DNA from: Pseudoduganella guangdongensis
Lineage (GTDB): Bacteria > Pseudomonadota > Gammaproteobacteria > Burkholderiales > Burkholderiaceae_D
Assembly (NCBI RefSeq): GCF_009857475.1
Contig: NZ_WWCJ01000013.1
Coordinates: 62,001 to 126,000, forward strand
Length of the DNA stretch: 64,000 nt
Direction: 5' to 3'
Of the stretch, positions 26,961 to 35,950 are shown in pieces; position 1 is the first letter of the stretch, and each line of letters starts with the position of its first letter. The position numbers and the translations under genes are program-made. The notes under the pieces were generated by a model. The model was not told the DNA's origin. It searched no databases and saw only the letters and a list, made by a program, of their open reading frames with translations.

Positions 26961-27023
26961 GCGGTTGTAGCAGGCGTGCATTTCGCCCCCCCGTTTTTCG
27001 CTTCCTTGATTCCCGTAACCCGC

Positions 27024-28142
27024 ATGCGCAGTCCATACTCCTCCCCATTGTTATCCCGCCTGACAAGCTTTCTGTATTTCGACAAGACGCTGCTGGTGCT
27101 GTTGTTGTTGCTGTTGGCGCTCAGTACGCTGACCATGTATTCCGCAGCTTATGACTTCCCTGGCCGCTTCGCTCTGCATCTGAGGAACATCGCGGTGGCG
27201 GTCGGGATCATGGTGGTCATCGCGAATATGCCGCCTACGACGCTGATGCGCTTTGGCCCCTACCTGTATGGCGCGGGCGTGCTGTTGTTGCTGGCGGTCG
27301 ACCTTTTTGGCACGATCAAGAAGGGGTCGCAGCGCTGGCTGCATATCGGATTCGAATTCCAGCCATCGGAGTTGATGAAGATCGCCACGCCGTTGATGCT
27401 GGCATGGTACTTCCATACCTACTCGGATATCCGGCGGCTGCGCCTGTTCCTGGTTGCCGGAGCCTTGCTGATGGTGCCGGTGCTGATGATCCTCAAGCAG
27501 CCGGACCTGGGGACCTCGATCCTGGTGTTCGCGGCGGGCTTCTACATCATTTTTCTGGCCGGGTTGCCGTGGAAGGTGCTGTTCGCCATGGCGGGTACGG
27601 CGGTGCTGTCGATCCCCTTCATGTGGCCGCTGCTGCACGACTACCAGCGCGACCGCATCCTGACCCTGCTCAACCCGGAGGCCGATCCGCTGGGCAAAGG
27701 CTTCCAGATTCGGCAGGCGATCATCGCCATCGGCTCCGGCGGCGTTACCGGCAAGGGTTGGATGGAGGGCACCCAGGGGCACCTTGGCTTCGTGCCCGAG
27801 CGTTCAACCGACATGGTGCTGTCAGTGTTCTCGGAAGAGTTCGGGTTGGCCGGCATCGTGGCGCTGCTCCTTTTGTTTTCCTTTCTGATCGTACGCGGCA
27901 TGCAGATTTCGATCGGCGCCGCGACCCTCTACTCACGCCTGCTGGCGGCGGCAATGGCGATGATCATTTTCACCTATGTGTTCGTCAACATCGCGATGGT
28001 GAGCGGGATGGCGCCGGTCGTTGGTATCCCATTGCCATTTCTTACTTACGGCGGAACCGCGCTCGTCACGATTTGCACGGCGTGCGGCATCTTGTTGGGA
28101 GTTCATCGTGAGGCGTGCGGTGCGATGGTTAGCAAGAGGTAA
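27024..28142 (+). CDS. RodA/FtsW-type SEDS peptidoglycan glycosyltransferase
   Basis: A roughly 372-residue polytopic membrane protein of the SEDS family. Landmarks: GSQRWLHIGFEFQPSELMKIA, LKQPDLGTSIL with the conserved catalytic-type Asp, QIRQAIIAIGSGGVTGKGW, HLGFVPERSTDMVLSVFSEEFG and GIPLPFLTYGGTALVT. SEDS proteins polymerise glycan strands with a partner transpeptidase; RodA works in elongation. I chose ATG 27024 because the family N-terminus starts near there; a GTG at 26976 would add 16 residues. No penicillin-binding protein gene is adjacent, and the mre operon is not here, so this may be an additional RodA copy. Confidence 0.9.
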   Translation: MRSPYSSPLLSRLTSFLYFDKTLLVLLLLLLALSTLTMYSAAYDFPGRFALHLRNIAVAVGIMVVIANMPPTTLMRFGPYLYGAGVLLLLAVDLFGTIKKGSQRWLHIGFEFQPSELMKIATPLMLAWYFHTYSDIRRLRLFLVAGALLMVPVLMILKQPDLGTSILVFAAGFYIIFLAGLPWKVLFAMAGTAVLSIPFMWPLLHDYQRDRILTLLNPEADPLGKGFQIRQAIIAIGSGGVTGKGWMEGTQGHLGFVPERSTDMVLSVFSEEFGLAGIVALLLLFSFLIVRGMQISIGAATLYSRLLAAAMAMIIFTYVFVNIAMVSGMAPVVGIPLPFLTYGGTALVTICTACGILLGVHREACGAMVSKR

Positions 28143-28389
28143 GGGAGGTTGGTCGAATGGCAGCCCGATGCATGGCGCACCGGGCGCCAGCTCGAGGCGC
28201 AGTGCCAACGCGCTGAGGTTCGCCTAACGGCACTTCCGGCGGTCCTCCAGTGTCAGCCGTGCCAGCTCATTCTTGGTGCGACCCTGGAGCCAGGCAGTGG
28301 CGCGACTGGCTTCCGCTGCGGCGAGTGGGCGCTTGCAGGCGGCAGTCAATGTTGGAACCTCGATGCTCTCGCGCAAGCCCTGCTGAGTG
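28143..28389. other. Degenerate region after the rodA-like gene
   Basis: No intact gene. On the minus strand one open stretch reads VDVGVLKADIVGEIFRDTQ and then REVP-like ESIEVPTLTAACKRPLA, ending WLQGRTKNELARLTLEDRR. It looks like the protein C-terminus of an unidentified gene joined to the DUF389 fragment in a different frame. Confidence 0.35.
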
Positions 28390-28733
<344 letters not shown>

Positions 28734-28737
<4 letters not shown>

Positions 28738-29882
28738 TCGGGATTTGCTCTTAAGTCCGTCGCCGGCGCTTGCTGGAAGCGCTCGATCGCAGCGGCCACC
28801 ATGCCCTCGACGCTGCCTCGCTCGTCAAACTGGGTGCGCAGGTAGTGGGCGTCGCCACCGGTATGGGTCACCTGATAGATGTGGTCCAGCGCGGCGCTGC
28901 TGCCAAGCGTGCGCGCATACGGCTCCAGCTTGCGCAACGTCGTCAGGATATCCTCACGCAGTACGATGCTTTCATGCCGCTGTGGATGGACCAGCGTTCC
29001 ATCGAGGCCAAAGCGGCACGCTTGGAAACGGTTGTAGTTGTAGACCAGGTAGTCTTTCTCCTGTGGCGGTGGTTCGTTGCGATCAAGCAGCCAGGCGCAC
29101 AGCGCTTGCAGGTAGCCCGCCAGCGCTGCTGCGCGCTCAACCGTGAGCGGGGTATCGCAGACGCGCAGTTCGATCGTTCCGTACTCCGGCTTAGGGCGAA
29201 TGTCCCAGTAGAAATCCTTCATGCTCTTCACGACGCCTGTTTGCTCCATATGGGCGAAGTAGTCGCTTTCAAAGCTGGACCAGTCGAGTAGGAACGGTGC
29301 GCGTCCACTAAGAGGAAAGGCAAAGACCGAGTTCAGGCGGGCAGAGTTAAACAAGGTATCGCTGCCCTGGATAAACGGCGAGGATGCGGACAGCGCGATG
29401 AAGTGCGGCACAAAGCGGTTCAAAGAGTGTAAAAGGAACAGCGCGTCGTCGCCGGAAGCGCAGCCGATATGCACGTGCTGGCCAAATACTGTGAACTGTT
29501 TCGCGAGATAGCCGTAGAGCGCGGAGACTTCCTTGAAGCGCGGCTTGGCGTAGATGCGCCGCTCATTCCAGCGCTGGAAAGGGTGCGTGCCACCGCCGCA
29601 TACGCCAACATTCAGGCGCTTGCCGGCCACCACCAGCAGATCCCGAATTTCCTGCAGCTGCTGCAGTAAGGGACCGTGTGCGGTCTGGACCGACGAGTTA
29701 ATCTCGATCATGCTTTCGGTGATCTCGGGCGTGACATTGCCGGGAAACGGGCGGCGTCCCAGCAGATCGAGCATATCCGGCGAGGCGGGCGACAGATCGT
29801 AATCACTGGCACTGACCAGTTGCAGTTCAAGCTCGACGCCCATGCTCAAGGCGGCCGATTGGGAGAATGGCTGCAGCGGCAT
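28734..29882 (-). CDS. ybdK: Carboxylate-amine ligase (YbdK / GCS2 family)
   Basis: A 382-residue member of the glutamate-cysteine ligase 2 family, which joins an amino acid and a carboxylate using ATP. Motifs: GVELELQLVSASDYDLSP, EITESMIEINSSVQTAHG, CGGGTHPFQRW, FTVFGQHVHIGCASGDDA, and GTIELRVCDTPLTVE. Weak gamma-glutamylcysteine ligase activity is known for E. coli YbdK; the physiological substrate is unclear. ATG at 29882 is chosen because AGGA lies six bases upstream; an in-frame ATG at 29918 is inside the upstream gene. The upstream antiporter stop is 1 bp away, so both are co-transcribed. Confidence 0.93.
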
Positions 29883-29883
29883 A

Positions 29884-31071
29884 TTAGTCCTTTCGCTCGC
29901 TTTGGGTTTCGCGCGCAAGGCGCAGGGCGAGATAGGTAAGTGCGGGACCGGCCACCTCCAGTAGTAGGGCCATGGCTGCCAGGGCGTCGAGCCGGTCCAC
30001 CAACTGCAATTCCATATAGCGCGACTGTTCGAGCAGGAGCAAGGCGAAGACGGACATCGGCGCCAGCGCTATGCCGGTCAGGTAACCTTTACGCAGCGTG
30101 ATGCCGCTGGCGCGGGCCGTGGCGCTGCTGACCGCGATCTTGATGGCCATGCGCGCGAGCACCAGCGTCACGCCCAGCAGTGCACCGGCCCAGGCATGCT
30201 CCCACGCGATGGTGCTGGCCACATAGAAGAACAGGAGAACGCTTAGCAGGTCGCCCAGCACCCCGAAATTGCGCTGCGTGCGGCTCAAACTGACTCGACG
30301 ATGGCGCGCAACCAGGCCAAAGGTCAATGCCGCAACGATCGGCGAGAGCTTTAATACGTGTGTGAGCGAAACAAGCAGCAGGACGCCAAAGGCGAAGGCG
30401 ATCGTCCCATCAGCACTCAAGCGGCCCATGCGCCGCAGCCAGGCCGGAACGATAACCCCAGCCGTCACACCAATCCCTGCGGAGACCAGTAGAACAAACA
30501 TGCTGTGCCAGCCGGCGCTCATCCAGTCGCCTGAGCTCTGGTAGACGCCGACGCCAAGGATGATCTTGAACATGCACACGGCCATGACGCAATTGATTGC
30601 CGTCAGATGCAACACACGTTCCGTGACCTGGCCGGCGGCGCGCTCCTCGTTGATCACGCGTAGCACGCTGGCGGGCGAAGTGGACATGGCTAAGGCACCC
30701 AAAAGCCAGGCGGCGAGAGATGACTGTCCAGCGAACTTGGCCAGGAATACGACGACAGCAAAGGTGAGCAGGCTTTCCAAAGCGCCCGTCAAGGCAATCC
30801 ACGGATTGTCGCGCAACCACGCAATATTGATACGGTAGCCAAGCTCAAAAAGCATCAGGCCAAAGGCGAGGTTGGCCCCGATCATCAGCAGTTCGGCATT
30901 TTGGTTGGCCAGGAAGGCCGATACGCTATTGCCAAATGCGAAGCCAAGTATCGCGTAAATGCTGATGCGCGGCAGGTGCGTGAAGCGGTTGAAGACTTCA
31001 CCAAGCACCCATGCCATGGCCAATGCAAATGGCCACGTAAGCAGCTGCAGATGGCTACTGAGTTCGAGCAT
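29884..31071 (-). CDS. Cation:proton antiporter (CPA2 family)
   Basis: A 395-residue inner-membrane antiporter with about twelve helices and no cytosolic TrkA-N domain. Family features: LPRISIYAILGFAFGNS, ANLAFGLMLFELGYRINIAWLR, LLGALAMSTSPASVLRVINEE (the ion-site region, TSPA instead of the usual SDPA), and a C-terminal GYLTGIALAPMS. The ribosome site AGGAGG before ATG 31071 is strong. It is divergent from the winged-helix/DUF5985 operon; an 8-bp perfect dyad lies in the 146-bp intergenic region and may control both. Confidence 0.9.
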   Translation of the reverse strand: MLELSSHLQLLTWPFALAMAWVLGEVFNRFTHLPRISIYAILGFAFGNSVSAFLANQNAELLMIGANLAFGLMLFELGYRINIAWLRDNPWIALTGALESLLTFAVVVFLAKFAGQSSLAAWLLGALAMSTSPASVLRVINEERAAGQVTERVLHLTAINCVMAVCMFKIILGVGVYQSSGDWMSAGWHSMFVLLVSAGIGVTAGVIVPAWLRRMGRLSADGTIAFAFGVLLLVSLTHVLKLSPIVAALTFGLVARHRRVSLSRTQRNFGVLGDLLSVLLFFYVASTIAWEHAWAGALLGVTLVLARMAIKIAVSSATARASGITLRKGYLTGIALAPMSVFALLLLEQSRYMELQLVDRLDALAAMALLLEVAGPALTYLALRLARETQSERKD

Positions 31072-31128
31072 AATTGCCTCCTGTTATTGTTGTGTACAGC
31101 ACTTGGGCGCACGTTACAGGCCGTATTC

Positions 31129-31154
31129 TTGCACCATATACACATTTGGTGCAA
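31129..31154. promoter_or_regulatory. Operator dyad between the antiporter and the winged-helix operon
   Basis: TTGCACCA (31129-31136) and TGGTGCAA (31147-31154) are perfect inverted repeats with a 10-bp spacer, about two helical turns centre to centre. TATAAA follows at 31156-31161. The winged-helix protein at 31218 is the obvious candidate ligand, by position only. Confidence 0.6.
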
Positions 31155-31217
31155 TATAAAATCCTCGTAAGCAAGAGCTCTGACGAACCTAGGGCAGTCG
31201 GGCTCTCATAGCAGAAT

Positions 31218-31607
31218 ATGGAAAATACACCAATCCCTGATGACATTCGGCGCTACGTGCTTACCCGCGTGCCCTCGGTTCCATATATGGAAGCGATACT
31301 GTTGTTGCGTGAAAAGCGGGATGTTTGCTGGGAGGCTGAGCAAGTGGCGCGCAGGCTTTATCTGAGTGAAGGACAAGCCGATCTTCTACTGCAACAATTG
31401 CGAGATGATGGAGTTGTCCAGTTGATCCAAGGAAAGACCAATGCCTATTCTTATGCCCCGGTATCCGGTGAGCTGGCCGAGTTGATAGATCGCGTCGCGC
31501 AGGCATATATCGCGAACCTGATCGCGATCAGTACGCTGATCCATTCGCGTGCGGGAGGGAAGGCGAAGATGCTGGCAGAAGCGTTTGTTTGGAGAAAGGA
31601 CAAGTAG
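31218..31607 (+). CDS. Winged-helix DNA-binding protein, uncharacterised
   Basis: A 129-residue protein. Residues about 8-80 look like a winged helix: YMEAILLLREKRDVCWEAEQVARRLYLSEGQADLLLQQLRDDGVVQL is a helix-turn-helix with a following wing (YSYAPVSGELAELIDRV). The C-terminal 40 residues are helical and basic. It is the first of three genes: two small DUF5985-type membrane proteins follow at 3 bp and with a 1-bp overlap. A regulator plus membrane pair suggests sensing of envelope or ion stress, but the function is unknown. Confidence 0.75.
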   Translation: MENTPIPDDIRRYVLTRVPSVPYMEAILLLREKRDVCWEAEQVARRLYLSEGQADLLLQQLRDDGVVQLIQGKTNAYSYAPVSGELAELIDRVAQAYIANLIAISTLIHSRAGGKAKMLAEAFVWRKDK

Positions 31608-31609
31608 CA

Positions 31610-31867
31610 ATGGCTAGTTTGATCTATTTCCTGTGTGCCATTACTGCGCTGGCCTGTGCGGTATTGGTATTGCGTAGCTATCGGAATACGCGGCACCGTC
31701 TGCTATTCTGGTGTGGCCTGTGCTTTGCAGGCATGTTCGCCGCAAATCTCTTACTGATCATCGACCGCCTTGTCATGCCCGACACCGATCTGTCGACCGT
31801 AAGGCTTATTGTTGGCTTGATCGCCTTATTGCCACTGTTGTATGGGCTTGTGTGGGAGGACGAGTAA
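31610..31867 (+). CDS. DUF5985-family small membrane protein
   Basis: 85 residues with three hydrophobic helices: LIYFLCAITALACAVLVL, LLFWCGLCFAGMFAANLLLI and LIVGLIALLPLLYGLVW. The middle RYxNTRHRLLFW-like segment (SYRNTRHRLLFWCGLC) recurs in the next gene as RFWHHTSDRLFLYFAL, so the two are paralogues. The ATG at 31610 lies 2 bp after the stop of the winged-helix gene. Function unknown. Confidence 0.78.
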   Translation: MASLIYFLCAITALACAVLVLRSYRNTRHRLLFWCGLCFAGMFAANLLLIIDRLVMPDTDLSTVRLIVGLIALLPLLYGLVWEDE

Positions 31868-32151
31868 TGCTTAACGCGTGGCTCAGCGGCGCCATCTGCA
31901 TGGCGGCACTCACGATTGCTCTGTTCTTCCTGCGTTTTTGGCATCACACCAGCGACCGTTTGTTCTTATACTTTGCGCTGGCCTTCGTGTTGGAGTCGGC
32001 GCATCGGTTGGCCTTTGTCTGGCCATCAGCCAATCTGGACGGGCCACACATTTATATCCTGCGCCTGCTCGAGTACGCATTGATCATGTGGGCCATCATC
32101 CAGAAAAATCGTAAGCGCCCCGCCGAGGTGCCGGAAAGCGAAGGGTCATAG
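31867..32151 (+). CDS. Second DUF5985-family small membrane protein
   Basis: 94 residues with hydrophobic segments LSGAICMAALTIALFFLRF, LFLYFALAFVLESAHRLAFV and YILRLLEYALIMWAII, similar in layout to the preceding protein. The ATG overlaps the preceding TAA by one base (TAATG), which implies translational coupling and probably a heteromeric complex. The last 6 bp overlap the convergent MarR gene. Confidence 0.78.
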   Translation: MLNAWLSGAICMAALTIALFFLRFWHHTSDRLFLYFALAFVLESAHRLAFVWPSANLDGPHIYILRLLEYALIMWAIIQKNRKRPAEVPESEGS

Positions 32152-32622
32152 GTCTGCCAATGGCGTGCGCGCAGCGTTCGCTTTTGGCGCAACCTCGACG
32201 ATCAACGCTCCAAGGTCCTTTTCCAGGCGGGCCAACTGCTTGGGCGTCATTTTCTGAAGCGCTGCCGGTAGAACCCCACTAAACGGAGTGGGGGCAGACT
32301 TGAGAATTCTCTTTCCTTGAAGCGTGACGCTGAGTGCTACGGCGCGCCGATCAGTTTCGCTTGGTTGGGTGGCGATCAGCGCCTGCTCGACCAGAGCCTT
32401 GACCAGGTTGCTGGCGGTGGTCTGATGGATATCGAGAGCGCGCGCGAGTTCGCTGACGCCAATCCCTGGGCGCTGGCCGATGACGCTAAGTGCCCATAAC
32501 TGCGCTCCCCCGATACCGGCGGTCCGTTCGACCTCCCGGAAGTGGGTGCGTACCGCATTGAATAGAATGCGGAACTGCCGCAATACACGGACGGATGGTT
32601 CGGTGGAGTCAATGGCAGGCAT
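32146..32622 (-). CDS. MarR-family transcriptional regulator
   Basis: A 158-residue MarR protein. Winged-helix signature: GGAQLWALSVIGQRPGIGVSELARALDIHQTTASNLVKALVEQALI followed by the wing QPSETDRRAVALSVT. The C-terminal helix dimerises. ATG 32622 (MPAIDSTEPS) fits the family length; an upstream in-frame start would add 35 unrelated residues. It is divergent from the GGDEF gene, and a short dyad (ATTTG/CAAAT, 32712-32723) overlaps that gene's -35 box, so it may repress the diguanylate cyclase. Inference. Confidence 0.9.
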   Translation of the reverse strand: MPAIDSTEPSVRVLRQFRILFNAVRTHFREVERTAGIGGAQLWALSVIGQRPGIGVSELARALDIHQTTASNLVKALVEQALIATQPSETDRRAVALSVTLQGKRILKSAPTPFSGVLPAALQKMTPKQLARLEKDLGALIVEVAPKANAARTPLADL

Positions 32623-32711
32623 GGCGTCAATTGAATTTTGGTGACGGCAACATTGTACGCGGCCATGTATCCACTGGACAGAACTCTTTGCGCACCCACG
32701 TTCTGTTAAGT

Positions 32712-32743
32712 ATTTGTGCAAATGCAAAAAATGACCCTATAAT
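32712..32743 (+). promoter_or_regulatory. Promoter of the GGDEF gene with overlapping dyad
   Basis: TTGTGC (32714-32719) and a perfect TATAAT (32738-32743) are 18 bp apart. The palindrome ATTTG-TG-CAAAT (32712-32723) covers the -35 box and is a candidate site for the divergent MarR protein. Confidence 0.55.
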
Positions 32744-32818
32744 CAGTTCTTGTTTCCAGATGGCCGGCCAGGATGCGGGAGCCGGTCTTCAATTGACTTT
32801 GTGTCGGGAGCTAAGCCC

Positions 32819-33727
32819 TTGAAGTCGCTCTTATTCAGGCCGGAAGCCGAACTTGGTGCAATGCACTGGGCGCCCGATGGTCAAGACTCGGGGCGCTGGC
32901 AGCGCGTGCTACGGGCTGGCCTCATCACGCTGTTAATCGCGGGTATTGCCTGGCTCGATTTCGTGAGTGGGCCGGACGTCCATTTGTTCGTCTTCTATTT
33001 GATGCCGATCTTGCTGGTAACGAACGGCCTCGGGCAGGTTGCTGGCATCCTGATGAGCATTCTGTGTGTCGCTTGTAATGTCGCGATCGCTTGGTTCGTC
33101 AACCCCGGCTTTGCGGTTCCGGACCTCGTCACGGCGGCGGCGCGGCTGTTAATGTCGGTGTTGGTGGTGATTGCCTGGGGCCGGTTGCAAACTATGGGGC
33201 GGGCGTTGGCGGAACTGAGTCTGACCGATCCGCTCACCGGCCTGCAGAACCGGCGTGCCTGCGTGTTGCGGGGCGACGTCGAGTTGGCGCGCATGCGTCG
33301 CAGCGGCGAGTGCCTGAGCCTGATGTACATCGACCTGGATAATTTCAAGTCGGTAAACGACAGTCATGGCCATAAGGGCGGTGACCGGGTCTTGCGCGCA
33401 ACGGCGGAGGGCTTACGTGAGTTCCTTCGCCGAAGCGACTTAGCTGTCAGGATAGGTGGAGATGAGTTCGCGGTGATCCTACCTGCTACGGGCAGAGATG
33501 GGGGGCGAAGACTGGGCGAGGAAGTGCGCAGTTGCCTCCGTCTCCTGTACATCAAGGAAGGTGTTGCAGTCACTGCGAGCGTTGGCGTGGCAACTTTCTA
33601 TACTGCGCCGGAATCGTTTGAGGAGGTCCTGCATTTCTCAGACCAACTAATGTACCAGATCAAACGCAATGGCAAAGATGGCGTCTTGCAGCGGGACGTT
33701 GGGCACCCGATGACCGCTTCGGCGTGA
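32819..33727 (+). CDS. Membrane-anchored diguanylate cyclase (GGDEF)
   Basis: About 302 residues. Five hydrophobic helices lie in the first 140 residues (ITLLIAGIAWLDFVSG, LFVFYLMPILLV, ILMSILCVACNVAIAWFV and others), forming a membrane sensor. The GGDEF domain follows: LTDPLTGLQNRRA, MYIDLDNFKSVNDSHGHKGGD and the intact active site RIGGDEFAV, so it should make c-di-GMP from GTP. An RxxD inhibitory site is not obvious. The start is chosen as TTG 32819 with CGGGAG upstream; ATG 32861 is an alternative. An HD-GYP phosphodiesterase is encoded nearby at 35064. Confidence 0.9.
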   Translation: MKSLLFRPEAELGAMHWAPDGQDSGRWQRVLRAGLITLLIAGIAWLDFVSGPDVHLFVFYLMPILLVTNGLGQVAGILMSILCVACNVAIAWFVNPGFAVPDLVTAAARLLMSVLVVIAWGRLQTMGRALAELSLTDPLTGLQNRRACVLRGDVELARMRRSGECLSLMYIDLDNFKSVNDSHGHKGGDRVLRATAEGLREFLRRSDLAVRIGGDEFAVILPATGRDGGRRLGEEVRSCLRLLYIKEGVAVTASVGVATFYTAPESFEEVLHFSDQLMYQIKRNGKDGVLQRDVGHPMTASA

Positions 33728-33762
33728 AGATCAGCTGTCTCGAAAGCTCTTGGCCGCGGCGT

Positions 33763-33836
33763 TCCTCAGAACTGCCATCGCAAAGAGGGCATCACATCAC
33801 GCTACGTTCGAATGGCTTCCTGTTGTCTCCAATTGG
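33763..33836. repeat. Dispersed 73-nt repeat, copy A
   Basis: Begins TCCTCAGAACTGCCATCGCA and continues with ACATCACGCTAC, TTCGAAT, CTTCCTGTT and TCTCCA. Copy B at 36792-36863 matches it in the same orientation, with one 4-nt insertion and scattered mismatches. Its origin is not recognised. Confidence 0.75.
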
Positions 33837-33932
33837 CCTTTGTGGACCGACAAGGATTCGCACGGTTGTCATACCGAAGGAGGGCGAGTTCCAACCGTTG
33901 CCCGATGTTGGCGTTCAGGCCTGTTTAATAAC

Positions 33933-34040
33933 CGGGCTTCCCGTCAACTTCACGGTTTCCTTGGTTCGCAGCTCGTCGCTGATCCGGCTATTGATCGCTG
34001 CACTCGAAAGTGTGCGTTGCGGGACCAGCCGATGCCCTGG
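33933..34040 (-). pseudogene. Fragment of an outer-membrane porin-like gene
   Basis: The minus strand reads LVPQRTLSSAAINSRISDEL then RTKETV, clearly related to GWTPTRTISSAAINSWIGEEL, RTNGVEW of the intact barrel gene at 37044-38264. Only about 36 residues remain, with no start or stop of its own. It is a scar of a decayed paralogue, and lies beside copy A of the dispersed repeat; the intact gene lies beside copy B. Otherwise 33728-34260 has no convincing gene. Confidence 0.7.
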
Positions 34041-34260
34041 TAGTCAATTTCCAATCTGGTCGGACTAGCATATGGACTGTACGGGTTGTCTTATACGCCG
34101 TCGGGCGAGTGGAGGCATCATTATTCCAATGAATGAAATAGTCTATTGCCTTTAGCGTGTATTCTTCTAAATTCCTTGCTCTGGCAAAGTAGCACCATTC
34201 GCAGCGCGCTACGCTGATACGGATGACACTTACCCCACTTGCCTAACTAAGGAGCGCAGC

Positions 34261-34800
34261 ATGAGCCGGATTACTATCCCTACCGATGAACAAACCCTCG
34301 CAGCGAGCAAGCCATTGCTGGCTGCCGTGAAGCAGCAACTAGGTGTGGTGCCCAATTTGATGAAGCTGGTAGGCCATAGCCCGGCTGCACTGGAAGGCTA
34401 CCTGTCGCTCAGTGGCGCGCTAAGCAAGGGGACGCTCAGCGCAGCGTTGCGCGAGCGTATCGCACTGGCCATTGCCCAATACAATGGCTGTGACTATTGC
34501 CTGTCGGCGCATACCTACCTTGGCCTGCACGTGGCGAAGCTGAGCGAGGCGGATATCGCTGCGGCCCGCGACCATCACAGCACCGACCCGAAAATTGCCG
34601 CCGCACTTCACTTCGCTTATCGCGTCGCCGCCGAACGCGGCCGAGTGAGCGATGCCGACCTGACCACGCTGCGTCAAGCCGGATTTGGCGAAGCGGAGAT
34701 CGTTGAAATCGTGCTGGTCGTCGCCCTGAACGTGCTGACCAATTACGTGAACAACGTCGCCCAGACCGACATCGACTTCCCGAAAGTTTCGGCCAACTAA
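34261..34800 (+). CDS. AhpD-like / carboxymuconolactone decarboxylase-family protein
   Basis: A 179-residue all-helical protein with the AhpD-like redox centre CDYCLSAH: two cysteines in CxxC followed by His, within LRERIALAIAQYNGCDYC. Upstream PNLMKLVGHSPAALEGYLSLSGALS is typical of peroxidase-related proteins in this family. It probably reduces peroxides or alkyl hydroperoxides with a dithiol partner in the cytoplasm. ATG 34261 has AAGGAGCGC upstream. It stands alone, followed by an intrinsic-terminator-like hairpin at 34902. Confidence 0.9.
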   Translation: MSRITIPTDEQTLAASKPLLAAVKQQLGVVPNLMKLVGHSPAALEGYLSLSGALSKGTLSAALRERIALAIAQYNGCDYCLSAHTYLGLHVAKLSEADIAAARDHHSTDPKIAAALHFAYRVAAERGRVSDADLTTLRQAGFGEAEIVEIVLVVALNVLTNYVNNVAQTDIDFPKVSAN

Positions 34801-34901
34801 GTGGCTGCTCGCTACGCGAGTACCTGCTTTCGCTGGGGCGCTCGGTGCCACACCTGTGCAGGGCGTGGCCGTGGATACTGACCCACCTGGTGTTCCCACC
34901 A

Positions 34902-34927
34902 AACCCCTTGGCGCAAGCCAGGGGGTT
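34902..34927 (+). terminator. Hairpin downstream of the AhpD-like gene
   Basis: AACCCCTTGGC (34902-34912) pairs with GCCAGGGGGTT (34917-34927) around a GCAA tetraloop, with one G-T pair. It lies about 100 bp after the stop. The tail is only weakly T-rich (TTCGTTGTCTT), so termination is likely but not certain. Confidence 0.6.
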
Positions 34928-35063
34928 CGTTGTCTTCGCGCCCGCGGCCTTGTTCTCGCAGAATCGCCGGGTAGCTATGGCGTTGAGCACTTGGCGTGCT
35001 GTTGCGCCCTAAATACAGCGAACTCTTCGCCTTTGATCCAAATTGACCTTAAAGATATCCCCG

Positions 35064-35933
35064 ATGATGGAAAGCACCACGACGATTCCCCATGACGGCC
35101 TGGTGCAAACTGGCCTGCTGCGCAGCCTGATGCTGATGGCGTGGATCGTGGAAGCACGCGACCCTTATACAGGTGGCCACCTGTGGCGCGTTGCCAGAAT
35201 GGCCGAGGCACTGGGCCGCGCGTCCGGCCTGGCCGAAGAGGAAGTGCGACGCATTGCGCTGGCCGGCTTCCTGCACGACATCGGCAAGATCGGTGTGCCC
35301 GATGCGATCTTGCGCAAGCCGGGTAAGCTGGATGACGATGAATACGCCGTCATCAAGACTCATCCCAGCATTGGCCAGCGGATCCTGGCCCAGCATCCGC
35401 TGGCCCATCTCGTCATGGATGTGGTGCTCTGCCACCATGAAACGCCGGACGGACGCGGCTATCCGATGGCACTTGCGGCCAACGATATCCCAATGGATGC
35501 GCGCCTGATCGGCATCTGCGATGCCTTCGACGCCATGACGAGCACGCGGCCTTACCGTAAGGGCATGGCCATTGGGGGGGCCTTGGATATTATCGAGAAG
35601 GCGGCAGGTCGCCAGTTCGACGCCGCGCTGGCGATGCGCTTTGTCGCCCTGGGGCGGGACGGAGCGTTCGACCATATCGTCGGCCATAGCGAAGAAGGCA
35701 TTCCGCTCGGCGCTTGTGCCAGCTGTGGCCCGGTCATTCAGCGCTACAAATCGACGCAGGCCGGCGACCATGCCGATTGCCCTGCGTGTAATGCGCGTTA
35801 TCAATGGCACCCATCAGGCGGCGGCTTGAAGGCAGTTGCTACGGGCAAGATGCACGGCAGCCTGGGCATGCCATTGCCTGACACCAGCCTGCTAAATACC
35901 CTGCTGTCGGAGTGGGCGCCGCAGCTAGCTTAA
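35064..35933 (+). CDS. HD-GYP domain phosphodiesterase with C-terminal zinc-ribbon
   Basis: About 289 residues. The HD-GYP domain (residues about 15-185) has the metal ligands in TGGHLWRVARM, FLHDIGKIGVPD, CHHETPDGRGYP and the DAFDAMTSTRPYR motif, so it should cleave c-di-GMP. There is no receiver or membrane domain in front; the protein is soluble. The C-terminal part has paired cysteines, CASC and CPAC, about 25 residues apart, resembling a zinc ribbon, an uncommon addition to HD-GYP proteins. Start at ATG 35064; 35067 is equally possible. It may work opposite the GGDEF protein at 32819. Confidence 0.9.
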   Translation: MMESTTTIPHDGLVQTGLLRSLMLMAWIVEARDPYTGGHLWRVARMAEALGRASGLAEEEVRRIALAGFLHDIGKIGVPDAILRKPGKLDDDEYAVIKTHPSIGQRILAQHPLAHLVMDVVLCHHETPDGRGYPMALAANDIPMDARLIGICDAFDAMTSTRPYRKGMAIGGALDIIEKAAGRQFDAALAMRFVALGRDGAFDHIVGHSEEGIPLGACASCGPVIQRYKSTQAGDHADCPACNARYQWHPSGGGLKAVATGKMHGSLGMPLPDTSLLNTLLSEWAPQLA

Positions 35934-35950
35934 CAGGCAGGTCGGCCGCG

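Noticed and set aside
33724-34068. Plus-strand 114-codon frame after the GGDEF gene
   Set aside because: It runs through the dispersed repeat and the antisense of a porin fragment; no own homology or ribosome site.
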